A stretch of 64,000 bases of DNA from Chloracidobacterium sp. (GTDB lineage: Bacteria; Acidobacteriota; Blastocatellia; Pyrinomonadales; Pyrinomonadaceae): contig JADJWP010000002.1 in the NCBI GenBank assembly GCA_016716305.1, positions 1,052,501 to 1,116,500 of the forward strand. The letters are read 5' to 3'. Positions 18,099 through 25,660 of the stretch are shown here, piece by piece. The notes beneath the pieces were generated by a model that worked only from the letters and a program-made list of their open reading frames with translations, was not told the DNA's origin and made no database searches. The position numbers and the translations under genes are program-made. Positions within the stretch are counted from its first letter, which is position 1; every line of letters begins with the position of its first letter.

Positions 18099-18953
18099 AT
18101 GGCCTATCTCAAACCAGATAAACCCGAAAAGGTATATGTACCGGCTTTGCGGGCAGCAAAGGAGAAAGGGGAGAAACTAGTTTGTCTCACCGCCTACGAT
18201 TACCCGACCGCGCGCATCGTCGACGAAGCGGGCGTCGATATGATCCTTGTCGGTGACAGTATGGGTAACGTGATCCATGGTTATGGCAATACGATCCCGG
18301 TGACTTTGGACGAAATACTCTCTGCGACGAAAGCGGTCAAGCGAGGCTCAAACCGTGCACTTATAATCGCCGACATGCCATACGGCAGCTATCATACTGG
18401 TGATAACAAGGCGGTACGAAATGCATTGAAATTGATGAAATACGGCGGAGCCGAGGCCGTAAAGCTCGAAGGAGGCCGCAATCGGATCGATCTCGTCAAA
18501 CGTTTGGTAGACGAAGAGATACCGGTAATGGCTCACATCGGACTAACGCCGCAATCGGTCCACAAGATGGGCGGCTACCGCGTTCAGGCAAAAACGGCCG
18601 ATGCCGCTAAGGTGTTGATCGAAGATGCGAAGCTGCTCGAAGAGGCCGGAGCATTTGCGATCGTGCTCGAGTTAGTTCCGCGCGAAGTTGCCGAGATCGT
18701 GACCGACGAACTTTCGATATCGACAGTCGGCATCGGTGCGGGCAGTTCATGTGATGTGCAGGTACTGGTCCTTCACGATCTGATCGGATTTACATTCGGA
18801 CGTCAGCCGCGATTCGTCCGTCAATATGCCAATGTTAGTCAGGTGATCACCGATGCGATCACGAAATGGATGGCAGATGTACGCGGTGGCTCGTATCCGG
18901 CAGAAGCCGAATCGTACGCAATGCCCGAAGACGTTGACCTTTCGAATTTGTGA
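18099..18953 (+). CDS. panB: 3-methyl-2-oxobutanoate hydroxymethyltransferase
   Basis: Adds a hydroxymethyl group from methylene-tetrahydrofolate to 2-oxoisovalerate, the first committed step to pantothenate. The 284 residues include LTAYDYPTARIVDEAGVD, ILVGDSMGNVIHGY with the Mg-binding aspartate, IADMPYGSY, VKLEGG, and VMAHIGLTPQSVH, all PanB signatures. The C-terminal IGIGAGSSCDVQVLVLHDL matches GIGAG..CDGQVLV.HD. It depends on folate, which fits the preceding folK. panC starts 22 bases downstream. Confidence 0.97.
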   Translation: MAYLKPDKPEKVYVPALRAAKEKGEKLVCLTAYDYPTARIVDEAGVDMILVGDSMGNVIHGYGNTIPVTLDEILSATKAVKRGSNRALIIADMPYGSYHTGDNKAVRNALKLMKYGGAEAVKLEGGRNRIDLVKRLVDEEIPVMAHIGLTPQSVHKMGGYRVQAKTADAAKVLIEDAKLLEEAGAFAIVLELVPREVAEIVTDELSISTVGIGAGSSCDVQVLVLHDLIGFTFGRQPRFVRQYANVSQVITDAITKWMADVRGGSYPAEAESYAMPEDVDLSNL

Positions 18954-18975
18954 CGCTTACGATCGCTTCAATTGA

Positions 18976-19830
18976 ATGGAGATAATCAACCGCCGTCAAC
19001 GAATGTTCTCGATCGCGCGAAAGCTCCGACGCGAGCATAAAACCGTTGGATTTGTGCCGACGATGGGTGCACTTCACGAAGGGCATCTTTCGCTGGTTCG
19101 GGAGGCAAGGCAGATTTCGGATGTGGTCATCGTATCGATCTTTGTTAATCCGACACAGTTCAACGATAAAGTTGACCTCGAACGCTACCCCCGCGACCTG
19201 GCAGCGGATGCCGCGCTGTTGGCCGACCACGGTGTCGATTATATTTTCGCCCCGGAGGCATCTGAACTATACCCTCCGGACTTCTCTACGTATGTTTATG
19301 TTGAGGGACTGTCTGAGAGTCTGGAAGGCGCATCTCGTCCAGGTCATTTCCGCGGTGTCGCTACCATCGTCACGATCTTATTGAACACGGTGAGACCAGA
19401 CTTCGCGGTATTTGGTCAAAAGGATGCACAACAACTTGCCATTATTCGGCGTCTGAACCGAGATCTCGGATTCGAAACCGAGATCGCTGCGGTTCCGACC
19501 GTTCGCGAAGAATCAGGTCTTGCGATGTCGTCTCGCAACCGGCTCTTGACCGAGGAAGAACGCGAAAGAGCATCAGTGATCTATCGTTCGCTGCGGGACG
19601 CAAAAACCGCCTTCAAGCAAGGTGAACGAATTGCTTCAAAGCTCGTCGATTTGGTCAACACCACACTCTCTTCAGAATCTCTTGCAAATGTAGAATACGT
19701 CGCAGCCGTTGACTCAGAATCCCTGGAACCAATTGAAAAGATTGATGATAGAGAAGCCCTCATCGCCGTTGCGGTCCGTTTCGGGAGTGTGAGGTTGATC
19801 GACAACGTTGTCTTGAACCGAAGACAGTAG
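18976..19830 (+). CDS. panC: Pantoate--beta-alanine ligase
   Basis: ATP-dependent condensation of pantoate and beta-alanine to pantothenate. The 284 residues carry the nucleotidyltransferase motif VPTMGALHEGHLSL at 27-40, IVSIFVNPTQFN, EGLSESLEGASRPGHFRGV, FGQKDAQQLAIIRR, and the KMSKS-like loop SGLAMSSRNRLL. It is the last gene of the folK-panB-panC group. The thioredoxin-like gene begins about 60 bases after it and may be transcribed with it. No panD was seen. Confidence 0.97.
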   Translation: MEIINRRQRMFSIARKLRREHKTVGFVPTMGALHEGHLSLVREARQISDVVIVSIFVNPTQFNDKVDLERYPRDLAADAALLADHGVDYIFAPEASELYPPDFSTYVYVEGLSESLEGASRPGHFRGVATIVTILLNTVRPDFAVFGQKDAQQLAIIRRLNRDLGFETEIAAVPTVREESGLAMSSRNRLLTEEERERASVIYRSLRDAKTAFKQGERIASKLVDLVNTTLSSESLANVEYVAAVDSESLEPIEKIDDREALIAVAVRFGSVRLIDNVVLNRRQ

Positions 19831-19890
19831 ATTGGCCCCTAAATTGCATCAAACAACTACGGGAGAATGGTCTTCGACCTGATAGCTGCT

Positions 19891-20394
19891 ATGAAACACA
19901 TTATTATTTCTCTTGTGGTATACCTTTCAATGGTTTTCGCTGCGCTTACTGTGAGTGCTCAAACATCATTGACCTCTCTGGACGGCGGAAAGAAGGACAT
20001 TGAGGATCAAAATGGTAAGGTGGTCGTTCTTGCGTTTGGCGCTAGCTGGCTCCCGTTATCCGGAAAGCAGGCGGAATATGCTAATTCGATCGCAAAGAAA
20101 TATGCAGGAAAGAACGTTGCCGTCTTCTTCGTGATGACCGATTCCAATGCGCCCAGATCAAAGAACTTTGCGAGCAACGAGGCGCTTTTGAAATTTGCGT
20201 CCGCAAATAAGGTAGCCGTACCCGTGCTTCGAGATCCGGATGGTAGTTCGACGTTCGAGAAGTTTGGTGTCGACCAGGTGCCCTCCTTCGTCATCCTGGA
20301 CAAGAACGGACGCAAAGTAGAGGTATTTGGCGGGATCGACCCTAAGTGGGATATAACTGTGCCTATCTCAAGAACTATCGACAGGCTTTTGTAA
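19891..20394 (+). CDS. Exported thioredoxin-fold (TlpA-like) protein lacking the CxxC pair
   Basis: About 167 residues from the ATG at 19891, which starts a good signal peptide (MKHIIISLVVYLSMVFAAL, cleavage near VSAQ). An upstream in-frame ATG at 19867 with GGGAG close by is an alternative. The mature part follows the TlpA/ResA plan: VVVLAFGASWLPLSGKQAEY in the active-site position, then VFFVMTDSN, VPVLRDPDGSSTFEKFGVDQVPSFVILDKNG with the cis-Pro. The expected W-C-x-x-C is WLPLS, so both redox cysteines are missing and disulfide chemistry is not possible. A binding or scaffold role is more likely. A strong terminator follows. Confidence 0.75.
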   Translation: MKHIIISLVVYLSMVFAALTVSAQTSLTSLDGGKKDIEDQNGKVVVLAFGASWLPLSGKQAEYANSIAKKYAGKNVAVFFVMTDSNAPRSKNFASNEALLKFASANKVAVPVLRDPDGSSTFEKFGVDQVPSFVILDKNGRKVEVFGGIDPKWDITVPISRTIDRLL

Positions 20395-20416
20395 TGCGAA
20401 AGAAGCTCTTTGATGA

Positions 20417-20450
20417 AAAAAGCAGGCGATCTTCGGCCTGCTTTTTCTTT
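20417..20450. terminator. Bidirectional intrinsic terminator
   Basis: AAAAAGCAGGC at 20417-20427 pairs with GCCTGCTTTTT at 20436-20446 around an eight-base loop. T-runs occur on both strands. It lies between the converging thioredoxin-like and maf genes. Confidence 0.85.
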
Positions 20451-20471
20451 TGACTGTGGGCCACTATAGAA

Positions 20472-21056
20472 TTACCTTTCAAGCACCAATCGATAGACCA
20501 AGTTGATCGGCAGTCCTACCACATTCCAATAATCACCCTCAATACCTTCGATGAAAAGTGCCGCCTGTGCCTGCACAGCATACGCACCGGCCTTGTCTAA
20601 CGGATCGCCGATCTGGGTGAGAAAGTCGATCTCCTCGTCGGACATTACCGCAAACTTGACGTGTGTTCTTTGGAGCCCTGTTCTTATCTTGCCCGGACCA
20701 ACGACCGCAACGCCGGTCAGAACTTCGTGCCATATTCCGGAAAGCGACGCTATCATCTTACGGGCATCGGCCAGATCGATCGGTTTGCCGATGATCCTCC
20801 CGTTGACCACGACGGTCGTATCAGAGCCGAGTACGATGGAATCCGGCATCTTATCGGCAATTACTTGTGCCTTGGCTAGAGCCAGTCGTTCGACATAAAG
20901 TTCAGCCGATTCCCCCTCGAGCACATTCTCATCGATATCGGGCACTGCCTTTTCAAATTCCCACCCAACTGATGCGAGTATCTCGGATCTACGCGGGCTG
21001 CCAGACGCAAGCACCAATTTTGGCAGCCTGACCTTCAAATCGTTCGTATTTAGCAT
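20472..21056 (-). CDS. maf: Maf-family nucleotide pyrophosphatase
   Basis: House-cleaning enzyme that hydrolyses non-canonical or pyrimidine NTPs to NMP and pyrophosphate. The 194 residues include LVLASGSPRRSEIL at 14-27 (substrate loop), DIDENVLEGES, VLGSDTTVVVNGRIIGKP with the catalytic Asp, a W-H-x-V-x-T-G stretch (IWHEVLTGVAVV), and DKAGAYAVQAQAALFIEGIEGDYWNVVGLP, which is the YhdE-type (dTTP/UTP) C-terminal block. It is divergent from the DciA-like gene, with 49 bases between the starts. Confidence 0.93.
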   Translation of the reverse strand: MLNTNDLKVRLPKLVLASGSPRRSEILASVGWEFEKAVPDIDENVLEGESAELYVERLALAKAQVIADKMPDSIVLGSDTTVVVNGRIIGKPIDLADARKMIASLSGIWHEVLTGVAVVGPGKIRTGLQRTHVKFAVMSDEEIDFLTQIGDPLDKAGAYAVQAQAALFIEGIEGDYWNVVGLPINLVYRLVLER

Positions 21057-21105
21057 TTAGATATGTTCTCGTTTAAGATGATAGTTGATTGTCCTCGGAT
21101 GACAA

Positions 21106-21570
21106 ATGAAGGAATTGTTTCAGACAATGGCTGAATTAATAAAGGTGCTTCCGGATAACGAAGCCCTTCGACGGTCGATCGTCTTTGCAGCGTGGGCCAA
21201 GATCGCCGGTGCCGACATGAAGCCACACACGACCGCTCACGAATTGCGTGGAACACGCTTACAGGTTGCGGTGGCAAACGAAACCTGGCGTAAACAGCTG
21301 AGTTCGCTGGGTCCGGAGTACATCCGACGGCTTTCGGCTCTTGTCGGTGACGGCGTGGTCACTTACATTGAGTTCTTGGTCATTCCGGAGTCGTTCGCAG
21401 AAAGAAAGAAACGAACCGTCGAAATAGTTTCCGTGCTTTTGGATAACGAGATTCTAACGCCCGATTTACTTGAAGCATCTCGTTCGATCCGCAACGAGGA
21501 GTTCAGAAAGGCATTCTTGCTGGCTGCTGCAGGCAGTCTGATGTATAGGGAAAAACATGGACATCCGTAA
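21106..21570 (+). CDS. DciA-like (DUF721) protein
   Basis: Protein of 154 residues. The N-terminal part follows the DUF721/DciA pattern: FAAWAKIAGADMKPHTTAHEL, then GTRLQVAVANETWRKQLSSL and PEYIRRLSALVG. DciA proteins are the ancestral bacterial replicative-helicase loaders or operators working with DnaB. The C-terminal 60 residues (ESFAERKKRTVEIVSVLL and onward) are variable, as is usual. Its last 14 bases overlap gatC, so it is the first gene of a dciA-gatC-lipoprotein-gatA operon. Confidence 0.75.
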   Translation: MKELFQTMAELIKVLPDNEALRRSIVFAAWAKIAGADMKPHTTAHELRGTRLQVAVANETWRKQLSSLGPEYIRRLSALVGDGVVTYIEFLVIPESFAERKKRTVEIVSVLLDNEILTPDLLEASRSIRNEEFRKAFLLAAAGSLMYREKHGHP

Positions 21571-21838
21571 GATCGCTAAACTTGCGCACCTGGAGATTTC
21601 AGATGCCGAGGTCGAACTTTACACACCTCAAATGGCTGAAATCGTTAAGTATGTCGAGCAATTGAAAGAGTTGGACACCAGTAACGTTGAACCGATGCTT
21701 GGCGGTCTGACACTCGAAGGCGAGCGAACGGACACGATCCGAGCCGACGTTCCTTTGCCTTCATTCGATCAAACAGAGGCTCTTGCTGAAGCACCGGCGG
21801 GAGTCTCTGGACATTTTCAGGTCCCGAAGGTTCTATGA
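21557..21838 (+). CDS. gatC: Aspartyl/glutamyl-tRNA amidotransferase subunit C
   Basis: Small linker subunit of GatCAB, which amidates mischarged Glu-tRNA(Gln) or Asp-tRNA(Asn). At 93 residues it is the typical size. Motifs are IAKLAHLEISDAEVELYTPQ near the N-terminus, YVEQLKELDTSNVEPM in the middle, and the C-terminal hook segment RADVPLPSF, then AEAPAGVSGHFQVPKVL. AGGGA lies seven bases before the ATG. The gene after it starts within its stop codon. gatB is not in the window. Confidence 0.95.
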   Translation: MDIRKIAKLAHLEISDAEVELYTPQMAEIVKYVEQLKELDTSNVEPMLGGLTLEGERTDTIRADVPLPSFDQTEALAEAPAGVSGHFQVPKVL

Positions 21839-22305
21839 TGGGTCGATCGGTATTTCAAAAGCATCGGTCGGGTCTTTCGTCGAGACCGATCTCGATCGGC
21901 ATCGTGGTCCTGATCGCGTTCAGCGCGTATTCGTGCAATATCCCGAATCTCGACACTCCGGAATGTCTCGCATCGAGATCGGTTGTTCGGGAATTCTACT
22001 CATTCCATTTTGGCAATGACATGCGTTTCTCTGCAGGTGGTTTAGAGGCAAGGAAGCGATTTTTGACGCCATCATATTACAATTCGCTTCTAAATACTGT
22101 ATCGGACGCAGACGTTTTTACGACTAACAATACCGATTTGCCGCGTGCCTTTCGTGTCGGCAAGTGTGAGACGATCGGCGAGGGACGCTCGTCATTTGAA
22201 GTCTTGTTATTTTGGCGAGACGATACCCGAACAGAACAGCGTGCAATAAAGGTCGAAACCGCGTTGATCGCGGACGATTGGCTTATCGACCGCATCATTT
22301 ACTAA
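21835..22305 (+). CDS. Probable lipoprotein between gatC and gatA
   Basis: Protein of 156 residues, unrecognised, with a basic N-terminus, a hydrophobic stretch (ISIGIVVLIAFSAYSC) and a lipobox-like SAYSC, making Cys 34 the likely lipidated residue. The mature part looks like an NTF2/DUF3828-type fold: VVREFYSFHFGNDMRFSAGG, then RKRFLTPSYYNSL and ALIADDWLIDRIIY. It starts within the gatC stop (ATGATG) and its own stop shares a base with the gatA start, so it is translationally coupled to both. An envelope protein inside a tRNA-amidation operon is unusual. Confidence 0.6.
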   Translation: MMGRSVFQKHRSGLSSRPISIGIVVLIAFSAYSCNIPNLDTPECLASRSVVREFYSFHFGNDMRFSAGGLEARKRFLTPSYYNSLLNTVSDADVFTTNNTDLPRAFRVGKCETIGEGRSSFEVLLFWRDDTRTEQRAIKVETALIADDWLIDRIIY

Positions 22306-23708
22306 TGAACAGAATGATCCGAACCAACATCGAACGCACTCTTGACAACGCCGAGCGACTGAATGAGTCGCTTAACTCATTTCTTTCGATCGAGCGGGAG
22401 CAATCGCTCGCAGCGGCAGGCAAGCTTGCAATGGATGAGGGTCAAAGACCGCTTTTCGGATATGGAATCGCCATTAAGGACAACATCTGTACAAAAGGTC
22501 TCCAAACATCCTGCGGCTCTCGCATCCTTCGGGGTTACCGAGCTCATTACGACGCGACCGCGGTAGAAAGACTGCATGCGGCGGGTGCTATCGTTATCGG
22601 CAAAACGAACATGGATGAATTTGCAATGGGCTCGTCCAACGAAAATTCAGCGTTCGGTGTTGTCAGAAATCCATGGGACGTCGACCGTGTTCCAGGTGGC
22701 AGCTCGGGCGGTTCTGCTGTTGCAGTCGCCTCGGGTGTTGTACGCGCTGCTCTTGGTTCAGAAACCGGCGGTTCGGTACGTCAGCCAGCTTCACTCTGCG
22801 GTATTATCGGCCTAAAACCCACCTACGGCCGTATTTCGAGGTATGGCTTGGTCGCTTTTGCGTCGTCGCTCGATAATATCGGCATTTTCGGCCAGACCGC
22901 ACGCGACGCCGCGAAGATACTCCACGTGATCGCCGGACGTGATGAACGCGATTCGACTTCAGCGGACGTTGCCGTCCCCGACTACGAATCCACGATCGAC
23001 TCGGAAATTGCAGGGAAAACGATCGGTGTCCCGCGCTCGCTCTTCGGGGATGGTTTGGATCCCGAGGTCAGATCATCGGTCGAACGAGCGATCGAAAACT
23101 TCGTCTCGCTCGGCGCAAGCGTTGTCGACGTCGAACTTCCGCATGCCAGTTACGGTATCGCCGTTTATTACATCATAGCGACGGCCGAAGCTTCTTCTAA
23201 TCTTGCCCGCTATGACGGCGTGCGTTTCGGATTTAGGGCCGAAGGTGCTCACGAACTTCGGGCAATGTATTCGAGAACCCGTGAAGAAGGCTTTGGGGAG
23301 GAAGTTAAACGGCGAATAATGCTTGGAACCTACGTTTTGTCCAGCGGTTATTATGACGCATATTATTCGAAGGCCCAGCGCGTCCGGTCCCTCGTTAAAC
23401 AGGATTACATGTCGGCATTCGAGAAGTGTGATGTGATCATTACGCCTACGTCGCCGTCGACCGCCTTTAAGATCGGAGAACGATCGAGCGACCCCTTAGC
23501 AATGTATCTAAGCGATGTCTATACCGTCTCGGCGAACCTAGCCGGCGTTCCGGCGATCAGCATACCTTGTGGACTTTCATCAAACGGCTTGCCGATCGGG
23601 GCTCAGCTTGTTGGAAATTTTTGGAGCGAAGATGTTCTGCTCAATATGGCGTCGGTATATGAAACAGCATTTCCGCTGGGCGAAAAGCCGGACATCTTTG
23701 CCGAATAG
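22305..23708 (+). CDS. gatA: Aspartyl/glutamyl-tRNA amidotransferase subunit A
   Basis: Amidase subunit that releases ammonia from glutamine for tRNA amidation. From the ATG at 22305 it is 467 residues. The amidase-signature triad is visible: K58 (IAIKDNI), the cis-Ser 133 in PGGSSGGSA, and the nucleophile S157 in ETGGSVRQPAS. RTREEGFGEEVKRRIMLGTYVLS further on is typical of GatA. The frame is open upstream to 22212 but that part lies inside the lipoprotein gene. It ends 25 bases from the convergent GGDEF-EAL gene without a clear terminator. Confidence 0.97.
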   Translation: MNRMIRTNIERTLDNAERLNESLNSFLSIEREQSLAAAGKLAMDEGQRPLFGYGIAIKDNICTKGLQTSCGSRILRGYRAHYDATAVERLHAAGAIVIGKTNMDEFAMGSSNENSAFGVVRNPWDVDRVPGGSSGGSAVAVASGVVRAALGSETGGSVRQPASLCGIIGLKPTYGRISRYGLVAFASSLDNIGIFGQTARDAAKILHVIAGRDERDSTSADVAVPDYESTIDSEIAGKTIGVPRSLFGDGLDPEVRSSVERAIENFVSLGASVVDVELPHASYGIAVYYIIATAEASSNLARYDGVRFGFRAEGAHELRAMYSRTREEGFGEEVKRRIMLGTYVLSSGYYDAYYSKAQRVRSLVKQDYMSAFEKCDVIITPTSPSTAFKIGERSSDPLAMYLSDVYTVSANLAGVPAISIPCGLSSNGLPIGAQLVGNFWSEDVLLNMASVYETAFPLGEKPDIFAE

Positions 23709-23732
23709 CGACGTACGTTTTTCTGACCGAGA

Positions 23733-25436
23733 TCACTGTAGCCGCAATTGGGTGTATTCAAGATTTCTAGCAATAACGCCGAAATCGTTCACCGGCAAGA
23801 TATTTTGCCAACGGTGCGGGTCTTCGAGAAGTTTGTTCACTTCGGCAACAGGTATGGGCCGTGAGAAGAGGTAGCCCTGCCCATAATCGCAGCCTAGAAT
23901 TCGCAGCTGATGAAACTGATGGATGCTCTCGATCCCTTCGGCAATAACGCCTAAGTTGAGTGCTTTTGCAAGAGCGATCACGGTCCGGACTATCTCGCCG
24001 TTTTCCGACCCCTCTTCCATCGAACTAACAAACGAACGGTCGATCTTCAGCATGTCAATCGGAAAGCGGTGGAGGTAGCTAAGGCTTGAATACCCTGTAC
24101 CAAAATCGTCAATGCTGATCCTCACGCCAAGTTCCTTGATCCGATTCAGGACCTTTACAGCATTCTCGGCATTCTCCATGACGGCGCTCTCAGTGATCTC
24201 CAGTTTGAGACACTCCGGTGCAATCCCGGTTTCAAAGACGATCGTACGAAGTTGATCGATGATTCCCGGCTGGTCGAGATAGGCGGCAGAGAGATTTACG
24301 CTCACGACCATTGACGGACGAGCCAAGCCTCGTTTTTGCCAATCGACGACCTGGGTGCAAGCCATTCTTAACAGCTGCGCCGTCATCGGAATTATCAGTC
24401 CGGTGGTTTCGGCGATCGAAATGAATTCGCCCGGCGTGATCAATCCGCGGCTTGGATGATTCCATCTCACCAGAGCCTCGAATCCCATCAGCTCGACATT
24501 ATCGAGATTCACGAGCGGCTGGTAGTAAAGTTCGAATTCGCTTTTCTCGACCGCGAGCCTGAGATCGGTCTCAAGTTCGAGAAGGCAGACGGCACGTGCG
24601 TGCATTATCTGGTCAAATATTACGTGGCCAGTATTAGTCTGCTTGGCGTAGTACATCGCAATATCAGCGTCGCGGAGCAGATCCTCAGCATCGGTGTACC
24701 GTGGATGACTGAAAACGATTCCGATGCTTGCGGTCGTAAAGATCTGCCTTCCATCAAGGCTGTAAGGAACCGCGATCTTGTCGTTGATATATTCTGCAAA
24801 TCGGACGGATTCATGAGGGTCCACGACATCCTCTATCAGGATCGCAAATTCATCGCCGCTAAAGCGGCTAACCATTCCCTTTTCACCAACCGCCTCGGCA
24901 AGACGGACGGCAACGTCCAGAATGAGTTTATCGCCGACCGAATGGCCAAGACTGTCGTTGACCGTTTTGAACCGGTTCAGATCCAGAAAGAGAACGGCGA
25001 ACTTGCCTTCGGCGTTGGCGTGGGTCTTTTCGAGTTCGGATCTAAGATGTTCGATGAACTGGATGCGATTCGCGAGCCCGGTGAGTGAATCGTGATATGC
25101 AGCATGACGAAATCGTTCGCGGCTCTCCCGAAGCATCTGGCTGCTCCGCTCGAGTTCAGCTACGTAGTGTTCCAATTCGGTTACGTGGATCTCAGCCTGT
25201 TCTGCTCGATTGCGTTCTGCAGTCTCCGCCTTCGCGGCTTTTACCTTTATCTCACCGACATAGCGAAAATGACGAAGTACGATCAGTCCGAAACAGACCA
25301 CGCCGACAGAAAGAGTCAACAGCGCTGAGGTGTTGTCGCGATGTTGTGCGAGAAGAATCGCACAAACAAGCGCGATCAGCCCCAATGGCAGCAGGAGCAG
25401 AAAATACAGGTTTATTAGCTTATCTTTCTTATCCAT
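23733..25436 (-). CDS. Membrane-bound GGDEF-EAL c-di-GMP protein
   Basis: Protein of 567 residues: two transmembrane segments (about 10-30 and 38-55), a charged coiled coil (about 62-108, AAKAETAERNRAEQAE), a GGDEF domain (about 112-270) and an EAL domain (about 288-550). The cyclase motif reads RFSGDEFAIL, SGDEF at 193-197 rather than GGDEF. The EAL domain keeps GFEALVRWNHP at about 318, KLEITESAVME, DDFGTGYSSLSYL and LKIDRSFV, so phosphodiesterase activity is likely, while cyclase activity is uncertain. The HxxSxTGLxNR opening (HDSLTGLANR) is normal. No separate sensor domain is present, so the membrane segments or the coiled coil must carry the input. Confidence 0.92.
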   Translation of the reverse strand: MDKKDKLINLYFLLLLPLGLIALVCAILLAQHRDNTSALLTLSVGVVCFGLIVLRHFRYVGEIKVKAAKAETAERNRAEQAEIHVTELEHYVAELERSSQMLRESRERFRHAAYHDSLTGLANRIQFIEHLRSELEKTHANAEGKFAVLFLDLNRFKTVNDSLGHSVGDKLILDVAVRLAEAVGEKGMVSRFSGDEFAILIEDVVDPHESVRFAEYINDKIAVPYSLDGRQIFTTASIGIVFSHPRYTDAEDLLRDADIAMYYAKQTNTGHVIFDQIMHARAVCLLELETDLRLAVEKSEFELYYQPLVNLDNVELMGFEALVRWNHPSRGLITPGEFISIAETTGLIIPMTAQLLRMACTQVVDWQKRGLARPSMVVSVNLSAAYLDQPGIIDQLRTIVFETGIAPECLKLEITESAVMENAENAVKVLNRIKELGVRISIDDFGTGYSSLSYLHRFPIDMLKIDRSFVSSMEEGSENGEIVRTVIALAKALNLGVIAEGIESIHQFHQLRILGCDYGQGYLFSRPIPVAEVNKLLEDPHRWQNILPVNDFGVIARNLEYTQLRLQ

Positions 25437-25610
25437 TGAGCGGACACACTTCCAGAAATGTGAAATGAAAAATCAGGCGGGGAAAACTGGAAAGGCGAAC
25501 TTGATGGCCGGGCGAAAGTGACCCGACGCAAACAGGATAACCGAAATGGCGTCAAAATTCCATAGTTTTCTTCATCGAAGAACGCCTCCCATTGTTGGAG
25601 AACTAACGAG

Positions 25611-25636
25611 AAAACGGGCCTCTTTCGAAGCCCGTC
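25611..25636 (-). terminator. Intrinsic terminator after the oligopeptidase gene
   Basis: ACGGGC at 25614-25619 pairs with GCCCGT at 25630-25635. On the minus strand the hairpin is followed by TTTTC. It lies about 25 bases beyond the stop at 25661. Of the remaining 25437-25660 gap, nothing else stands out. Confidence 0.55.
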
Positions 25637-25660
25637 TGGTAACCGACACTACGTTTTCGG

